Shown here in pieces: positions 36,621 to 47,819 of a stretch of DNA of 64,000 nt; the first letter of the stretch is position 1; each line of letters opens with the position of its first letter. Position numbers and translations under genes: made by a program. Location: contig NC_066317.1 of the NCBI RefSeq assembly GCF_022539315.1, positions 50,820,435 through 50,884,434 of the forward strand, in the 5' to 3' direction. The DNA is from Serinus canaria. Lineage: Eukaryota; Chordata; Aves; Passeriformes; Fringillidae. The notes beneath the pieces were generated by a model. The model was not told where the DNA came from, did not search any database, and saw only the letters and a list, made by a program, of their open reading frames with translations.

Positions 36621-39542
36621 TGCTATCAAATGATCAAATCTATCCTGTACATATGGTGCAACACCATTGTTGAGGAGGTGTTGGAAATGAGTCAACAAAA
36701 GGCTTCTGTTAGTTTATTGTTCACCTAAAGACCAGTAAAATTATTTTTCCATTCTATTAGTCACTGGTAAGAAATCAATAGGTACCTTATTCCTAGTTCA
36801 AGACAGATGCAATATTTAAAGATCAGTAAAAAAGACCCCATGAGTGTCATTTAAAAGACCTGGAGGTAAGGAAACCAGAGAGGTGATATGGTGAGGTATT
36901 TCCTAGATTACTTCTTCCCTGAGTGTAAGTTATAGCCATTATAATCAGAGAGTCTGGAAGCAGAAGTAGCAATTAAACCTTTTTTTAGCTTTTTTTCCCC
37001 CCTCTTAGTTTTCAGTGAAAAAATCTGTGAAAAATACTAAGCCTTCTTTGGTTTGGTCACAGAAGATAATATATGTACTATTCTGCAAACAGAATAGAAC
37101 ATCACAAAATAATAGACCACACAATTAAACCATTAAATTGTAAATTCCTGAGAGACAAGGAGGGAATGTGCCAGATTTTGTCCAAATGTATTATAGTCAT
37201 CTAAAAGTCCGAGTTAAAAAATGATTAACTGATTCACCCTCCAGGCACAGCAGATGGAAACATTCCGATCCTGATTTATTGCCTAGAAGACAGTTGATGA
37301 CTTTGTTAAGTTTTCTTGACTAATTTCAATTTTTTATTACACATTGTCATGGCCAACTTTTGAAGTTTCATTTGTTCTATTCCAAAAACTTATTTGATTG
37401 CTGAAAATAATCTTTTATCTTTAGCATTTTGCTAATTGAGGTTGACAGACACAGCTGTGGTTCCTCTTACACTTACAAACACCATAGCTTAACTATATTT
37501 ATACTTACTCAGAAGTATAGAAATATTTATCACTAGGTCTGACACACTAGACTATGTTTTAAAAAGTAATAGATCACTAAAGCTCAGATTCCAAATGAAA
37601 ACATCACTTACCTAATTGCTTTCTGTCTGGAGCTTTTTTATTGACCAAGTGTGTGTGAAGGCTCAAACTTCAAATGTAACTTTACTGAATCTTGGTTTCA
37701 GGTTTTTTTATTGTTTTTAATTTTTTTTTAAATCAGGAAAAAAAAAAAAAAGGATAAAACCCCCAACCAATTAATCAAACCCAAAAGCCTAAACCCAGTT
37801 TCTTTGCTTCAGTCAGTACTAACAAGATATGTAGACTAATGCCTTTTCTCAAAAGAAAGATTTTATAATCCAGCTTTTATCTAACTTCCTGTACAACTCC
37901 TTTCACAGGTTAGCTTAGTCCTGTAATAAGCTCAGTGTCCTCAGAAAAGCCATGGTAACTGTGCTTTCCTCCATGTTATCCATTTTAGAATATTTCTAGC
38001 ACCTGCTTCTTTGGAAAAGTATATAGATTTTGATAGCATTTAGCTCTATTTTCAGGTTATAAATGTGCTGTAAAAGTCTGTCATCATTCAGTGAGCAGTG
38101 ACTGTTGGCAACAATAAATGAAGGAGAGACAGTACAATATAATTGTGATACAAAGGACTGAAGAGGAATTAATGGCACCTAAAGCTTCAAATTAAATAGC
38201 TCAAAATGAGGTAATAACATAAATGCTGCCTCTGCAAATTTCTCAAAACAAGCTGCAATTGCAGCTGTTACTAACTGACAAGTGGAAATGATATCACATC
38301 TTTTGTGGGAAGACTGCCTATTTTGCAGGCATGGTGGTGTGTATCAGGAAAAATGTTCCTGGGTCTCCCAGGTCCAAAGGTAAGTTCTAAGCATTCATAT
38401 TGTTAGTCTGAATGTCAAAAATCTGGTGAAGACTGGAATAAATGGGTGTGGAATGGGGGTGGGGGAAAATAGAATCTACTAAGCAGAATTTAAAACTTTT
38501 TTTTTCAGTATGAAAAAGATATAATTCCAGGGTTGTCTGAGGATAAACCACAGAAATGTTTTTCTGGAAGGATTAAAGAAAGAGAAAATCAAGACTTTCA
38601 GTGAAAATCAAAATAATTTTCTCATACAGAATCAGGCAGCTGATGTTACATTCAAAAACTTATGTGCAAAATGGAATATGTTGTGTATATGGAGTGGAGA
38701 ATTTACTGTGTAAATAAACTCTTAAAATCTAATAAAAATGCAGCAGTTTATCAGTTACAGCAATACTAATACTCATAGCCTAAATTAATATAGAAAAGCC
38801 ACATAAGTAAAATTGTTAAATATTACAGTGCCACTACAGCCCTTTTTCTGTGGTGTTATGCTCACCTCCCCAGTGTTTCTTTCCATCTTCATCAAGTAGA
38901 TTGGAAATCGCAGGTTTTATGACAAGTCAAAATATGTTCATTTTTGTCATTGGTTTCCCAGTTACTCAGGGTTTTTATTTTTGATCTCAACAGGGGTTTG
39001 TGTGGTGCTCAAGGTTAAATTTTCTGGTAATGACCAGTGGCAAATGGCAGTGATCTGCATTTATGGTTTCAGATCTTTGTCTGTTATCTGCACTCTTCCA
39101 CATTTTGTTACAGGATCACACCTACACTCTTCTACAGCACATTTTATTCTGAGATCACAGACAGTTCAATTCAGCCAGAGCAATTACTTCTTTTTCCTAC
39201 AAGGCAAAAATAAACTAAAATATATTTTGCAGCTAGCTGAGAGTTAGAACTAATTAAAATCAGCTGAGACAAGACAAGCTAAAAGAAGTCCTGAACCTGT
39301 GCTGTCAGGTCAACATAAAGCCTCTGAGCTTGATGGGGCTGCACAGGCAATTGTAATAACTTATGCTGAAAAAAATTTGGTATATTCAAAAATATGGGGC
39401 AAAATTATGTTTTCCAGTGTTCAAGCATGATATCAGTAGAATTTGGCTGTGCTTAATGAGTAGGAAAAATAAGTGTCCAATGCAAAATGTTTTGATCACA
39501 CATTTAGGCTAGTAGCATCAAAATAATTCATGAATGTAAAGT
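36621..39542. other. AT-rich non-coding DNA
   Basis: No gene or recognised repeat was seen. A homopolymer A run lies near 37737-37752. Open frames are short and without domains. Confidence 0.5.
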
Positions 39543-39660
39543 CAGAATGTCACCTGAATCCAACTTGCTGCTCAAAACAGGGTCAGATATGAGGTCAGAC
39601 AAGGTCAGTTGGGATTTTATCCAGTTTAGAATACAACAGACAGAATGGGATATATGAAAT
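39543..39660 (-). mobile_element. CR1 LINE 3'-end fragment
   Basis: The plus strand reads CACCTGAATCCAACTTGCTG, CTCAAAACAGGGTCAG, ATGAGGTCAGACAAGGTCAG and ATTTTATCCAGTTTAGAATA, which follows the CR1 3' untranslated consensus in reverse complement. It holds three AGGTCA-like half-sites (39580, 39592, 39602). Confidence 0.7.
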
Positions 39661-40986
39661 CATACAGCCATTAGGGTGCAAGGTATCTAAAATATTTGCA
39701 ATTACCCTTTGAAATGTTCTGTCTTTCATGATTTTAGGAGAACCTTAGGTGTTAACTGAGTCTAGATGCCTGATCTTTTTGCAGCTTAAGATGAGCATCA
39801 AGTTCTGTAGATATTGTTTTGTCTTCTCATTTAACACTTTATGTCTTCTGAAAAACAATTTCTAAAATCAGTGTTTCCCAAAAACATTTTTTCTTATTGC
39901 CACCTATACCACAAAAGTACAGATCCTCTTGGCATGCTCCCACATGCTCCATATGCATCAAGCTCATCATTGAATTGCTGCACAATTGGTTTATTCATTT
40001 GCTACTAATTTTTAATCAGAATAAAATCGTCCCATCCATCCCTGGGCATCATCACACCATTTAATCTCAAAATTTGCCTATATTTTCCCTTATCTAAGCT
40101 GTTTTCTGCATTATAACTAAAAGCCAATTTAAAAGATACTGTTCATGTGTAACATGGAAAAAAATCTGAAAGTATTTTGAATTTCTCTCAAGTGAACCTT
40201 TCCAGAAAATCTTGAAGAAATGGCACCAAGCCATTCTTACAACAGATTTTTTTCCATTAGGAGGGTTATATATCTGAGGTTCTTAAATGACAAAGAGCTT
40301 GCAGGACAGAAACTCTGTAATCTTTTTTTTTTTTTTTTTTTTTGGTCTTGCATAATAAGTTTGTTCATTTACCACTTAAATCCAAAAATAAAAAAGATTT
40401 TTTTTTCTTAATGGAAGTTGAAATTTTAACAGAAAAAGTAAGAGTATAAGCACACAGTAGTTTACTTGTGCACACTAAATATCAACTGTGAGAAGAACAA
40501 ACCCCAGCTTTTTTAAACAATTTTCCAGAGTAGATCTTGATAGACTAGAAAGTACTCAGCATTATCCACAGTAAGTGTACTTACTGAAAAACACTATAGA
40601 AAACTGAGGACTTAGTTTCTCTGATATTCCAGACGAGACAAGATAACATTTAATGATTTCTCATGATCCTGTGAAATATAACTTGACTATTGATTATTCT
40701 GGAACAAGTTGATTTCTTCATGGACTAGATCATGGTTCAGTGGTGCATTAGAAAAATAGGAGAATAGAGGTAAACAATAATACTTTGATTATTTCTAAAG
40801 TATTTTCTGCTTACTCAAGGTGATTTTGTAATTTTTAGTTTTCCTGAGTAAGTTGTTGAGACAATGAAGAGCACACACAGTAACTATACAATGATTTTTC
40901 CCCAGATGAATCTCATGGCCTACATAACTTAGATATATGCATGATGGCTTGATCCTGAGCAGTAGCTAAACCTCTAACACACCTTT
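39661..40986. other. AT-rich non-coding DNA
   Basis: No gene or recognised repeat was seen apart from a long T run at about 40323-40343. Confidence 0.5.
40323..40343. repeat. Poly-T tract
   Basis: An uninterrupted run of about 21 T. It has no flanking retroelement signature that I can recognise. Confidence 0.85.
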
Positions 40987-41054
40987 CACTCACTCACTCA
41001 CTCACTCACTCACTCACTCACTCACTCACTCACTCACTCACTCACTCACTCACT
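40987..41054. repeat. (CACT)17 perfect microsatellite
   Basis: Seventeen uninterrupted CACT units (68 bp) are followed by a CATT variant. The purity suggests a young, probably polymorphic locus. Confidence 0.97.
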
Positions 41055-41390
41055 CATTCACTTGTTTATGCCTAACTTTTCACAAACTAAAGGAAATGAG
41101 GAGAAAAATTATATGAATAAAACTTAGATTTTGTTTCTGTTTTATTTAAAATTAAACAAGCAATATATACACACCACAAACAAACATACAAACAAACAAA
41201 CAAAATTCAAACAAATCAAAGCAATTTATGCCAACAGAGTTCAAGGTTTATGATATTTTGGGTAAAGCCAAAGTATCAAAATCCTCAATAATTACCTAGG
41301 GCAATCTGTCTTAGTTGTTGAAGACACAGTACGTTGGAAGTTCTCAACATGAATTTTTATTGAGATGATTGTTATGCTTGATTGACTGCT

Positions 41391-41790
41391 TTGATTCACC
41401 AGTTTAAGAGAGACATTGAACAACTGGAGAGGGTCCAACAAAGGGCTGCCAATATGATTAGATGGCTGAATGATTTGACACATGAAGAAAGATTGAAGAA
41501 ATCGGGTTTATTCAGCTTAGAGTAGAGAAGGCTCAGATGGGAACACCTAATCACAGTCTCTGAGTAGCTAAAAGGGAGTTACAGAGAACTTGTAGAGGTT
41601 GTCTTCTCACTAGGCTGCAAGGTGACAGGACAAGAGGTGACAGGCACGAGTTGCTTCAGGGGAAATTCTGCCAAAATAAAAGACAGAAATTCATCATTAT
41701 GAAAATATTCAAACAGCAGATAAGGTTGCACACAGACAAAACAGAACTTCTTTCACTGGAGAAGTTCAAGATTCAGCTTGACAGGAACCT
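41391..41790 (+). mobile_element. CR1 LINE fragment, ORF2 C-terminal region
   Basis: This is sense-strand CR1: GAGAGACATTGAACAACTGG, GAGGGTCCAACAAAGGGCTG, TTTATTCAGCTTAGAGTAGA, then GGTGACAGGACAAGAGGTGA. The order is collinear with the family, and the divergence is considerable. The 3' end is missing. Confidence 0.85.
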
Positions 41791-41871
41791 AGATTAATGC
41801 CTTAAGTTTTTGCTTTCATGTTTTCCAGATTCTGTACTGCATTAGTATATAACTCTGAACTTCATATAAAG

Positions 41872-42254
41872 TGTCAGCAAGTTCTCCTCACAGTTTAGTT
41901 AGACAAAATAATCCTTTTCCAGCCTGAGAATCAAGGATACCATTGCAGCTTCAGGCCCAAAAAGTACAAACAACAGTGAAATGAGGAGTGTAATTAGAGA
42001 GGACGGAACTTCATAACCCAAAGCTGTAATTGGACAATTAACCCCAATATGTAAATGGACCAAAACTTATAAAAGTGTGAAAACTCAGACCAGGCATCCA
42101 TCTTGGGTGGAGCCATGGCCAGGCTCTTGTACTGCCCAAGGTTTATCCTTTGAAGGCCTTTTAATAAATACCTACTTTATTCCTTTAGCACTGTCTAGCC
42201 TCTGTTCTAGATAGCCTCTCAAGGCATCAGGATCAGCTTGGCCTTGCTTCTACA
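41872..42254 (+). mobile_element. ERVL-type LTR
   Basis: The segment starts TGTCAGCAAG and ends CTTCTACA, consistent with TG...CA termini, although the exact ends are my choice. It holds a TATA box TATAAAA at 42068-42074 and a polyadenylation signal AATAAA at 42163-42168, about 95 bp apart. Between them lies CATCTTGGGTGGAGCCATGG, text I associate with passerine LTRs. It directly precedes ERVL gag- and integrase-like remnants in the same orientation, so it is read as the 5' LTR of a collapsed provirus. The sequence after the LTR (GGAACCAGAGGATTT) could be a decayed primer-binding site. Confidence 0.65.
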
Positions 42255-42544
42255 AGAGGTTTGGAACCAGAGGATTTGCAGAGCTCTCTTACAATCTATA
42301 CTTTCTCACAACTCTGTGATATGATAGAGTTTTATGCATAAACAGAAAACAACTCTGCAAAAGAATTTACAGATTATGTAAGTGTTTCAAAAATATTTTT
42401 CCCTCATTGCTTGAAAAATTAAAAATATGTCTCCACATAACTTTTGATGCCAAAATACTGTTAATTTAAATCACGGCAAAAGTAACTCAAACAATGTAGT
42501 TATATTGTTTTTATTTATTAAGCTGGTCTAGAAGGAAAAAAGAA

Positions 42545-42815
42545 ATATTTGTGAAGTTCCAGTTCAGTTTCCCACACTCTGGCTGGTGAGACCAGTAGCC
42601 TGCAGTTAGAGGGTAGAGAAGCCCAGCTACTGGGATAACTTTCTAAGGAAGGGGGCTTTGAAAAGTTGATTGGAAAAGGGACACAGGTTCCTAGCCTCTG
42701 GAGGCAAATCCCATCTAGTGTGAGGGAAAGGTATTCTTCAAGGAAGATTCTATGTACCAGCCAGGCAAGTGGACCCCAATAGAGAAAGGTATCCTGTGCC
42801 TGAGGGAATTAGCTG
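42545..42815 (+). pseudogene. ERVL gag-region remnant
   Basis: The nucleotide text (GCCCAGCTACTGGGATAACT, GGAGGCAAATCCCATCTAGT, GGTATCCTGTGCCTGAGGGA) matches internal avian ERVL sequence upstream of pol as I remember it. No sustained reading frame remains. Stops and shifts are present, and most of gag, protease and reverse transcriptase that should follow is missing before the integrase-like block starts. This is an old, inactive copy. Confidence 0.5.
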
Positions 42816-43280
42816 AAATATAAATACGGGAAGGCCTGGCAGACTGACTGTATCACACTCCAAAACACTCCACCAAGGAAAGCACCACCTACTTACAGTG
42901 GTGGAAGGAAACACTGGGTGGTTGGAAACATTTTCTCTGCTCTGTGTTACTGCATGAAATATTATCCTGGGCCTTTAAAAGAAAATTGCATGGAGACATG
43001 GCACCCCAGAAAGAAATGAACCAGAAAACAGAACTAATTTCCAAAGCAACTTCATAAAACCATGGGCCAAAGTTCATGGCATTGAGTTGATGCATTATAA
43101 ATGCATCAACCTCTGGAAAATCAACCAATGGAATGGACTGTGAAAGGCTGCACCAAAAGTAATGGGTACATTTAGGCACTGGGATGGACATTTATCACAA
43201 TGACTACCAAATTAGTTAACACCAGAAGATCTGGCCAATTGGGCTGATCTTGCCCAATAAAAACTCTTGGGTGTTGGCAT
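42816..43280 (+). pseudogene. ERVL pol integrase remnant
   Basis: The plus strand resembles avian ERVL integrase catalytic-core sequence. The frame is interrupted by stops and small indels, and a short segment around 43085-43105 appears lost or shuffled. The block begins abruptly after the gag-like remnant, so reverse transcriptase and RNase H are deleted. The C-terminal DNA-binding part fades out near 43280. No 3' LTR was found downstream. The 100-residue minus-strand open frame at 42889-43191 is only its antisense shadow. Confidence 0.72.
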
Positions 43281-44969
43281 TACCTACAGTATGGAAACAA
43301 AAACATTTACTACTTCTGCAGCTTTTACAGACACTGAAACTGTCATATTCAAGAGATTTAAGAAAAATATCAATTAATTTGATGACTTATTTTCAAAGGA
43401 GACACTTAAAATGTGTTGTAGCAGAGCACAAAAATTTTGCAGTCTCTATTCTTCTGAGAGAACTGATGAACGGTTCCAGATGCTTTTGTGAAGGAAGGCT
43501 GATTCCAACGAATGGAAAAAGTTGTACCTTCTTTATCAAGAAATGTTGATAATAAGGTCCTTTGCTGGCTTGTGTCCTTCTGCAGCAGGTTACCCTAAAG
43601 AGAACCATCTGATAAAAAGACTACTTTCCAAAATGTGAAAGCAATGGACCAACAAATAGAGTATTTTCGTATTGTTTAATTTTATGTTGTTGATAGCTTT
43701 CCTTGTTTATCACTCCCCTGGGAACAGTTAATTAATGTAAATATTTACAGACCAATGGAGAAAATTAAAATTGCTCTTAGAAGTTAAGTCATCCAGGCAG
43801 GAAAAAGCAGCCAGATGAAATTCATTAGACATTTAGCTATATAATCATCAGATGTTCAGCCTAAAATCTTAATGCAATTTTCTCTCTAGCCAGCACAAAC
43901 TCTCAAAGACTATTTCATCCCATGTACTGAGACATTTATCTCAGCTTCATATTAAAGGTATATTTTTACATGTCTCTACAGTAGACAAAATCAGACTAGA
44001 CCATAACTTTTAAAAGGCTGCATTTAGATACCAAGAAACACAAACTACAAGACCTATGAAACTACTTTTCTTTACAATAAAAAAACTTGGGAATTTGGTT
44101 TTGAAGATTTGTATACAGCTGCATTTTTGCCTTGCTGTAAAAAAAATGTTTCGTCTCATAACTTTTCCCTGATCTAGTGAATGCCTTGATTCCATTAGCC
44201 CTCAATTTTAAAAACTGAACTCAGAATCATATTTTGATGTTATTTTATATTTATAACTAAACGTCTGGTTCAATTTTTGGAGGAGTAAAATGCCTAGGCA
44301 TTTTTAAAAAGGTTCATTGCTCCTCTCTGCATCATTAAATTCTTTCTGGTAGAAAACAATTTTCTAGATCTAGCAGCATATTTTAAAATTAGTGCATGTA
44401 TTTATTATGTAACAGCTTTCTCCTTATCTGTCCATCCTGAATACACAAAATAATGGCATTTATGCTTCTATTTTACAGTCTAGTTGTGCAGGTGGGTGAG
44501 GGGAGGGGGGGAGACTTAGAGAGAGAGACAGACAGAAATGTGGATTGGCACTACCAAAGTTTCAAAGTTTTATGATTGCATTGATTTCAATGAAATCAGG
44601 CTGATTTGTACTGAGAGTCTTTCCCTTCTGTTTAATAAGTTTTAAAAAAGTAATGCTGTTTTAAAAAAATTAATGCTGTTTGCTGTGCTAGTAAAGCAAA
44701 GGACATTCTGCAGGAAAGTTTGATTCTACAAACTTAGTAGTACAGAAGTAACCTTGAAACATATTAATATAATGCTTTAGATTAGAAACCTAGGGACATT
44801 TCTTCTTCCTTCTTCTACTCTGGGGGAAAAAATTTAAAAGGGAAAAAGTACCAGTGTTACATGTGCATATAGAAAGTTTTTTAAAATAATTGCATTTGTT
44901 TATTAATGTAAGAGAGTTTGACACCAGAAGGGTGGAATGAATAATTCCTGTGGGTTGCACTGAGCCAGC
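43281..44969. other. AT-rich non-coding DNA
   Basis: No gene or recognised repeat was seen. At 43730-43960 a stretch with TTAATTAATGTAAATATTTA and few repeats has the look of a conserved non-coding element, untested. A short purine-rich GA tract lies near 44496-44535. Confidence 0.45.
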
Positions 44970-45620
44970 AGCCACAGAATCAGAGAATCAATCACAGAAT
45001 GAATAGGATTGTTAAGTGACTATAGTGGATCATCTGGTCCTCTCTGCTGAAGCAGGGTCATCCTAGAACGGAGAATGACATCCAGATGGTTATTAAATAT
45101 TTCCAGAGAAGGACACTCCACAATCTCTCTGTGCTATACATACCAGTGTTTAGCCATCCACATGGTAGAGTTCTTCCTCATGTTCAAGTGGAACTCACTC
45201 TAAGAGCTCCATGTCTCTCCTATCCTGAGGAGCCAAGAACTGGATGCAGCACTCCAGATGTGATCTCACTAGGGCTGAATCCCTCAGGATTCAGGTCAGG
45301 ATCCCTCGACCTGTTTGCAATGTTCTTCCTAATTCATCCCAGGATACCACTGGTCATCTTGGCTGCAAGGGTGCTGCTGGCTCATGGGCAGCTTGTTGTT
45401 CACCAGGACTCCCAGATCCTTTTCCATAGAGCAGCTCTCCAGCAGCTTGGCTCCCAACGTGTACTGGTACATGGGAGTTACTCTTCTCCAGGTGCAGGAC
45501 CCTGCAGTGTTGAATTTGCTCTTTGTTGAATTGAAGACAGTTCTCTTCCCATCTCTAAGGTCAAGGTCCTTCTAAAGAGCTGCCCAGCCATTACGATTTT
45601 TTCCATCATCAAGTTTCTGT
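44970..45620 (-). mobile_element. CR1 LINE fragment with intact 3' end
   Basis: The plus strand begins CACAGAATCAGAGAATCAAT followed by CACAGAATGAATAGGATTG, which is the CR1 3' tail in reverse complement. It proceeds through the 3' untranslated region into ORF2 (ATGTGATCTCACTAGGGCTG, GGGCAGCTTGTTGTTCACCA, GGTGCAGGACCCTGCAGTGT). It shows the uninterrupted arrangement that the 8.8-kb copy lacks. It has a small local duplication or insertion near 45284-45300. Confidence 0.92.
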
Positions 45621-45904
45621 AGCAAGGTTGAAGGATGCACCTTACTACATTAGATAACAGTAGCAGAAAATAAAATTATGAACCATCTGATGATTATGAC
45701 ATAATGGGAGATGTGTAATATAATGGTGAGGGTTCCTCAAAGAACAGTCATGTCCTAATATTCTAGATAAAAACTTTGAGATTATAAATTCGCTCTACTA
45801 TTTTTTGACAATCCTGGGAGGATTAAAAACTATGGTTATGTAAGAAACTATAAGATATGCAACTGAACAAGACAAAGCATCAGTATTTAATTTCCTTTCT
45901 GTAA

Positions 45905-46320
45905 CATGCACTTCTGACAGCCCTGTATTTTCCAGGGTTTTGCCTGGATCCGCCTTCTGGCCCTTCTTTTTAGATGGGTAACACATTTGCTAATTTCCAG
46001 TCAACTGGAACCCACCCAGTTACCTGCTTTTAAATGATGGAAAGGGGCTCAGTGAGCTCTTCTGTCAGCTCTCTCAGTACCCTTGGATAGATTCCACCCA
46101 GTCCAATAACCTTTTGCATGTCTAAGTGGTGTAGCAGGTTGCTGACAATTTTTTCCTGAGTAATTGGTACTTTATACTCCTCCCCATCCCAAATGAAAAT
46201 AGAAACCTGTTAATTCCTTATCCCCTCTTTTAAGATCATGTCATTAATGTTTATAGCTTCTCTCTCTAAACACAGAATAAGCTTCCATCTTTTTATTTGA
46301 ATTCTTCCCTATAAGCATCT
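45905..46320 (-). mobile_element. CR1 LINE fragment, RT N-terminal region
   Basis: The plus strand holds GCTAATTTCCAGTCAACTGG, CAGCTCTCTCAGTACCCTTG and GATAGATTCCACCCAGTCC. These correspond in reverse complement to the same ORF2 region present at 34.9 kb. It is separated from the 44.97-kb copy by about 285 bp of AT-rich DNA, so the two could be parts of one insertion with an internal loss. Confidence 0.82.
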
Positions 46321-47459
46321 TATTTGGAAGGATCAATGGAAATTTCAGTTTTGAAAGCAGGGAGCTGTCCTCACTTTTTCCTGTGATCGCGCGATTTTTT
46401 GATGTTGTTTGGGGAAACTAGCAAGACAGTTATTATGTAGTGGAGGAAACACCTACAGTGTTGATGATCTTTCATTTGAATTAAGTCAAACTTTTGGACT
46501 TGATGGCCTGGACATATGAGCTGTTAGTAAGTTTAGATTATATCTTTATGGTAGCACAAACAAAAAATTTTGGTTCTTTCTATGATTTACGACTTAGAGC
46601 AAATAGAAATGACATTGACTACACCTCTATTCAAAAAAGTGTTTTATCATAATTTAATCAGGCCGAGGGAGTTCAGCACCCTGCAGGTAAGAGCTGAGGA
46701 TAACTAAATAGCCATAGATTTTAATTGGTTTGTGGAAAAAGTCAATCAGCAAAAAATGTAAGCAGAAAAAAGTGACTAACACTGGTCAGGACCTTTACTT
46801 GTTTTTCTGCAAGCAGAATACAAAGTTATTAAAACTTAAAGCACCTGGTAACAAATTTTTCAGTTGTGAAGGTCATGCTCTCTTTATTTAACATTTTTCT
46901 TTAGAGAATGTTCCCATAATTCTGTACTTTAGAGATTCCTATTGAGAGGAGGCCAATCTAAAGTGAAAGCTTCTGAAGAGATCAACATTTACTTTTTAAA
47001 AACAGTATCAACTGAGTTACAGGGCATAAGTACATTTCCCATGGAAAATTCTATTACAGGAAAACTCAGTTTGATAGAAAAAGTTTTAATAAAATTAAAG
47101 AATTGTTTGGAAAAGTGATTATTCAAATTAGCAAAGCTCAGAGCGAGTTGTTTTCAGCTCAGGAGACAATGTCCTTCCAGGAATTCAATTGAAACTTTGG
47201 GGCTTGGAACAAAAATAATCACTTCCACCCCCATGTAATATGCAGCAAGTTTATACAGTTCAGTTGTTTATACTGTCATACCCTCCAGTCAAGTCTTTTG
47301 CAAACACTCTATTTAGTTTATATGACAAGGTTTTGGCACTGGGGGAAGGCCAAGGTCTGCCCCTATGGAAGACACAGAAGGTTGTATCTGCCTCTGCACA
47401 GCAGAGCCTGACATCCAGGTTGGTGATGACTCTGTGAAAACAAAATTACTAAAAGATTT
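46321..47459. other. AT-rich non-coding DNA
   Basis: No gene or recognised repeat was seen. A brief CpG-containing spot (GATCGCGCGATT, a 12-bp palindrome) lies at about 46386-46397. Confidence 0.5.
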
Positions 47460-47819
47460 TTTTAGAAGTTAAGGAGCAGGGAAAACCAGAAAGATTGATA
47501 AGCAGCAGAGGGAATGCCAAGATCAGAAAAGCAGAAATAGGAGGTGCTCCAGGGGATGGAGCAGGTATTCACTGTAACCTATAAAAAGTCCATGCTGGAA
47601 CAGAATTTTTGTGAAAGGCTTCAGCCCATGGAGGACCCATGCTGGAGCAGAGGACAAGCAGGAGGAGGACAAGCATGAGGATTTATGAAGAGATCTATCT
47701 GTCTCCACCTAACTCATGAGCTTCCTCGTCCTATGTTCCTCCCTTGCCCTGCTGAGGAGAGAGAAGAGAGCAGGCAGCTGGGCAGGCACCTGCCCCTCAG
47801 CCAAGGCTATCCCACTACA
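47460..47819 (+). mobile_element. Solo LTR-like fragment, same family as at 14 kb
   Basis: Landmarks are GCTCCAGGGGATGGAGCAGG, CTTCAGCCCATGGAGGACCC and CATGCTGGAGCAGAGGACAA. Then a U5-like block follows: TCATGAGCTTCCTCGTCC, CCTTGCCCTGCTGAGGAGAG, GGGCAGGCACCTGCCCCTCA, ending CCCACTACA. The AT-rich R region with its AATAAA, kept at 14.7 kb, is deleted here. The CA end at 47818-47819 fits an LTR terminus. Confidence 0.6.

Noticed and set aside
42889..43191. 100-codon minus-strand open frame
   Set aside because: It is the antisense shadow of the ERVL integrase remnant on the plus strand.
45086..45529. 147-codon plus-strand open frame
   Set aside because: It is antisense to the CR1 fragment at 44970-45620.
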